Positions 5,349 through 6,174 of a DNA stretch of 6,174 nucleotides are shown piece by piece. The notes under the pieces are model-generated. The model was given only the letters and a program-made list of their open reading frames with translations, was not told where the DNA came from and searched no databases. Where the stretch lies: NCBI GenBank assembly GCA_026390535.1, contig JAPLFT010000022.1, forward strand, positions 1 through 6,174, given 5' to 3'. Position 1 is the first letter of the stretch. Every line of letters begins with the position of its first letter. The position numbers were made by a program, and so were the translations under genes. Source of the stretch: Pseudomonadota bacterium (lineage in GTDB: Bacteria; Bdellovibrionota; JAFGOL01).

Positions 5349-6005
5349 TTGAAAACTAAGAGATTTAAAAACCCTTATATTGATGAAATAGCTAAATTTG
5401 AGGAAGTTATATCGGGTGAAGAGGATTTTTTGAAGAGAAAATCCTCTTTTGTTTATCCGGTGATCCTGGATATCGGATGCGGCAATGGCGAGGTGCTGGT
5501 TGATCTTGCATCTAAAAATCCCGGCAAATTTTATCTTGGGTTTGAATTACAGTATAAAGAAGTATATCGCACCGTGCAAAAGATCAAAAAACTGGATCTA
5601 AAAAACTGCAAAGTGGTAAAGGTAGAAGCTGAAAAAATACCTGAACTCTTTGATAGCGACCAAATATGTGAAGTTAATATATTTTTTCCGGACCCATGGC
5701 CTAAGACAAGACAAAAAAAGAACAGGTTGATAAAGAAAACTTATATAGATGCTCTTATAACGAGGATGAGAAAAGAAAGCACTATAAAGATTAAAACGGA
5801 TAATGATGATTACTTTGTGCAGATATTGACCGTGCTTCATTCCATTGCTTCTGAGAAAAAGATAGAGATATTGGAACTTACCAGGGATTATCATTCTTCT
5901 GCCGTCAGAAAAAATGAGTATATAACACCCTTTGAAAGGATATTCCTGAAACAGGGGTTTTTGATAAATTACATATGCTGTAAGATCAACGATAGAGTGC
6001 AATAA
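5349..6005 (+). CDS. trmB: tRNA (guanine-N7-)-methyltransferase
   Basis: TrmB uses S-adenosylmethionine to methylate N7 of G46 in the tRNA variable loop. The 218-residue length is normal. It opens KTKRFKNPYIDEI, close to the usual TrmB start; the SAM-binding motif I is LDIGCGNGE (40-48), with an acidic residue E66 in LGFEL. The hallmark FPDPWPKTRQKKNRL is at 113-127, and KTDNDDYF (149-156) and YITPFERIF (191-199) carry the conserved substrate-side positions. The start is TTG at 5349, since no in-frame ATG occurs before residue 140 and the frame is closed upstream by TAA at 5325. No clear Shine-Dalgarno site precedes it, so translation may depend on coupling to the gene 8 bp upstream. The 3' end overlaps the convergent DUF155 gene by 20 bp. 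Confidence 0.95.
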   Translation: MKTKRFKNPYIDEIAKFEEVISGEEDFLKRKSSFVYPVILDIGCGNGEVLVDLASKNPGKFYLGFELQYKEVYRTVQKIKKLDLKNCKVVKVEAEKIPELFDSDQICEVNIFFPDPWPKTRQKKNRLIKKTYIDALITRMRKESTIKIKTDNDDYFVQILTVLHSIASEKKIEILELTRDYHSSAVRKNEYITPFERIFLKQGFLINYICCKINDRVQ

Positions 6006-6174
6006 TAGCTATAAAGGTTTCTACAACTATGAGAACCACTATAATAAATTCCAGCCAAAGGTTGCTTTTGGTGGCGGAAAGATTAACGATTATTGAAAGG
6101 TTTTCCTGAATTAACTTAAGTTTATAATCCAGGGCTTTAAACCTTGATGATATTTCCAGCATTTTCTTCAATTC
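5986..6174 (-). CDS. C-terminal end of a DUF155 (RMND1/Sif2-type) membrane protein (partial)
   Basis: The reading frame enters from the right edge, so only the last 62 residues are visible and the start is outside the window. They form a helical segment, ELKKMLEISSRFKALDYKLK then LIQENLSIIVNLSATKSN, followed by a hydrophobic transmembrane segment WLEFIIVVLIVVETFIAII and a short tail ALYR. This is how DUF155 proteins end: a helix carrying 'LDV-YE--HELLDLL', a small hydrophilic turn, then 'LEWIIIWLI-IEV' as a C-terminal anchor. The family is widespread (mitochondrial RMND1, yeast Rmd1/Rmd8) with no settled biochemical role in bacteria. The stop codon lies inside the 3' end of trmB on the other strand, giving a 20-bp tail-to-tail overlap with no room for a separate terminator. 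Confidence 0.7.
   Translation of the reverse strand, partial: ELKKMLEISSRFKALDYKLKLIQENLSIIVNLSATKSNLWLEFIIVVLIVVETFIAIIALYR

Noticed and set aside
5598..6002. Minus-strand open frame of 134 codons
   Set aside because: It is antisense to trmB, whose FPDPWPK and other motifs are unmistakable.

Overview
The window is bacterial chromosome from a low-GC, AT-biased bacterium (roughly 40% GC by eye). The gene content suggests a diderm: a phosphatidylserine decarboxylase, a probable Flp-pilus CpaB end, and a roadblock/MglA polarity pair. A small SRP RNA sits just upstream of dnaX, and dnaX-recR-roadblock-mglA run together. I recall that clustering from Desulfobacterota, Nitrospirota and related uncultivated phyla, but the phylum cannot be fixed from this sequence alone. 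Nothing here looks like phage or a defence island; most of it is housekeeping.

Layout. The left edge holds the last 56 codons of a CpaB-like gene (+), closed by a 19-bp inverted repeat that begins on its stop codon. Next come the 4.5S-type SRP RNA (297-394) and a five-gene + strand run: dnaX (GTG start at 424), recR, a roadblock/LC7 (MglB-like) gene, an MglA-type GTPase gene and a small lysine-rich membrane-anchored protein. The genes are tightly spaced (18 bp between dnaX and recR, a 7-nt overlap, then gaps of 6 and 1 nt), so they probably form one operon. A 292-bp imperfect palindrome (3949-4240) fills the whole gap to a convergent psd gene on the minus strand. To the right, a divergent + strand pair follows: an unrecognised 85-residue protein and trmB. 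trmB overlaps by 20 bp the end of a convergent DUF155/RMND1-type membrane protein gene that runs off the right edge.

How the genes fit together. dnaX supplies the clamp-loader subunit tau/gamma and recR a recombination mediator; they are commonly linked, usually with ybaB between them, which is absent here. The roadblock protein and the GTPase form the standard regulator/switch pair for polarity and motility, which fits pilus genes to the left. psd makes phosphatidylethanolamine; trmB makes m7G46 in tRNA.

Three things stand out. First, dnaX carries a run of ten A residues just after domain III, and both alternative frames stop within a few codons, the arrangement expected for slippage that makes a short gamma form. 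Second, the mglA reading frame is broken exactly at an (AT)6 microsatellite; removing one AT unit restores a full 195-residue protein. Third, the long nested palindrome carries in its two ends the stop codons of both convergent genes, suggesting a MITE-like element or an outsized bidirectional terminator.
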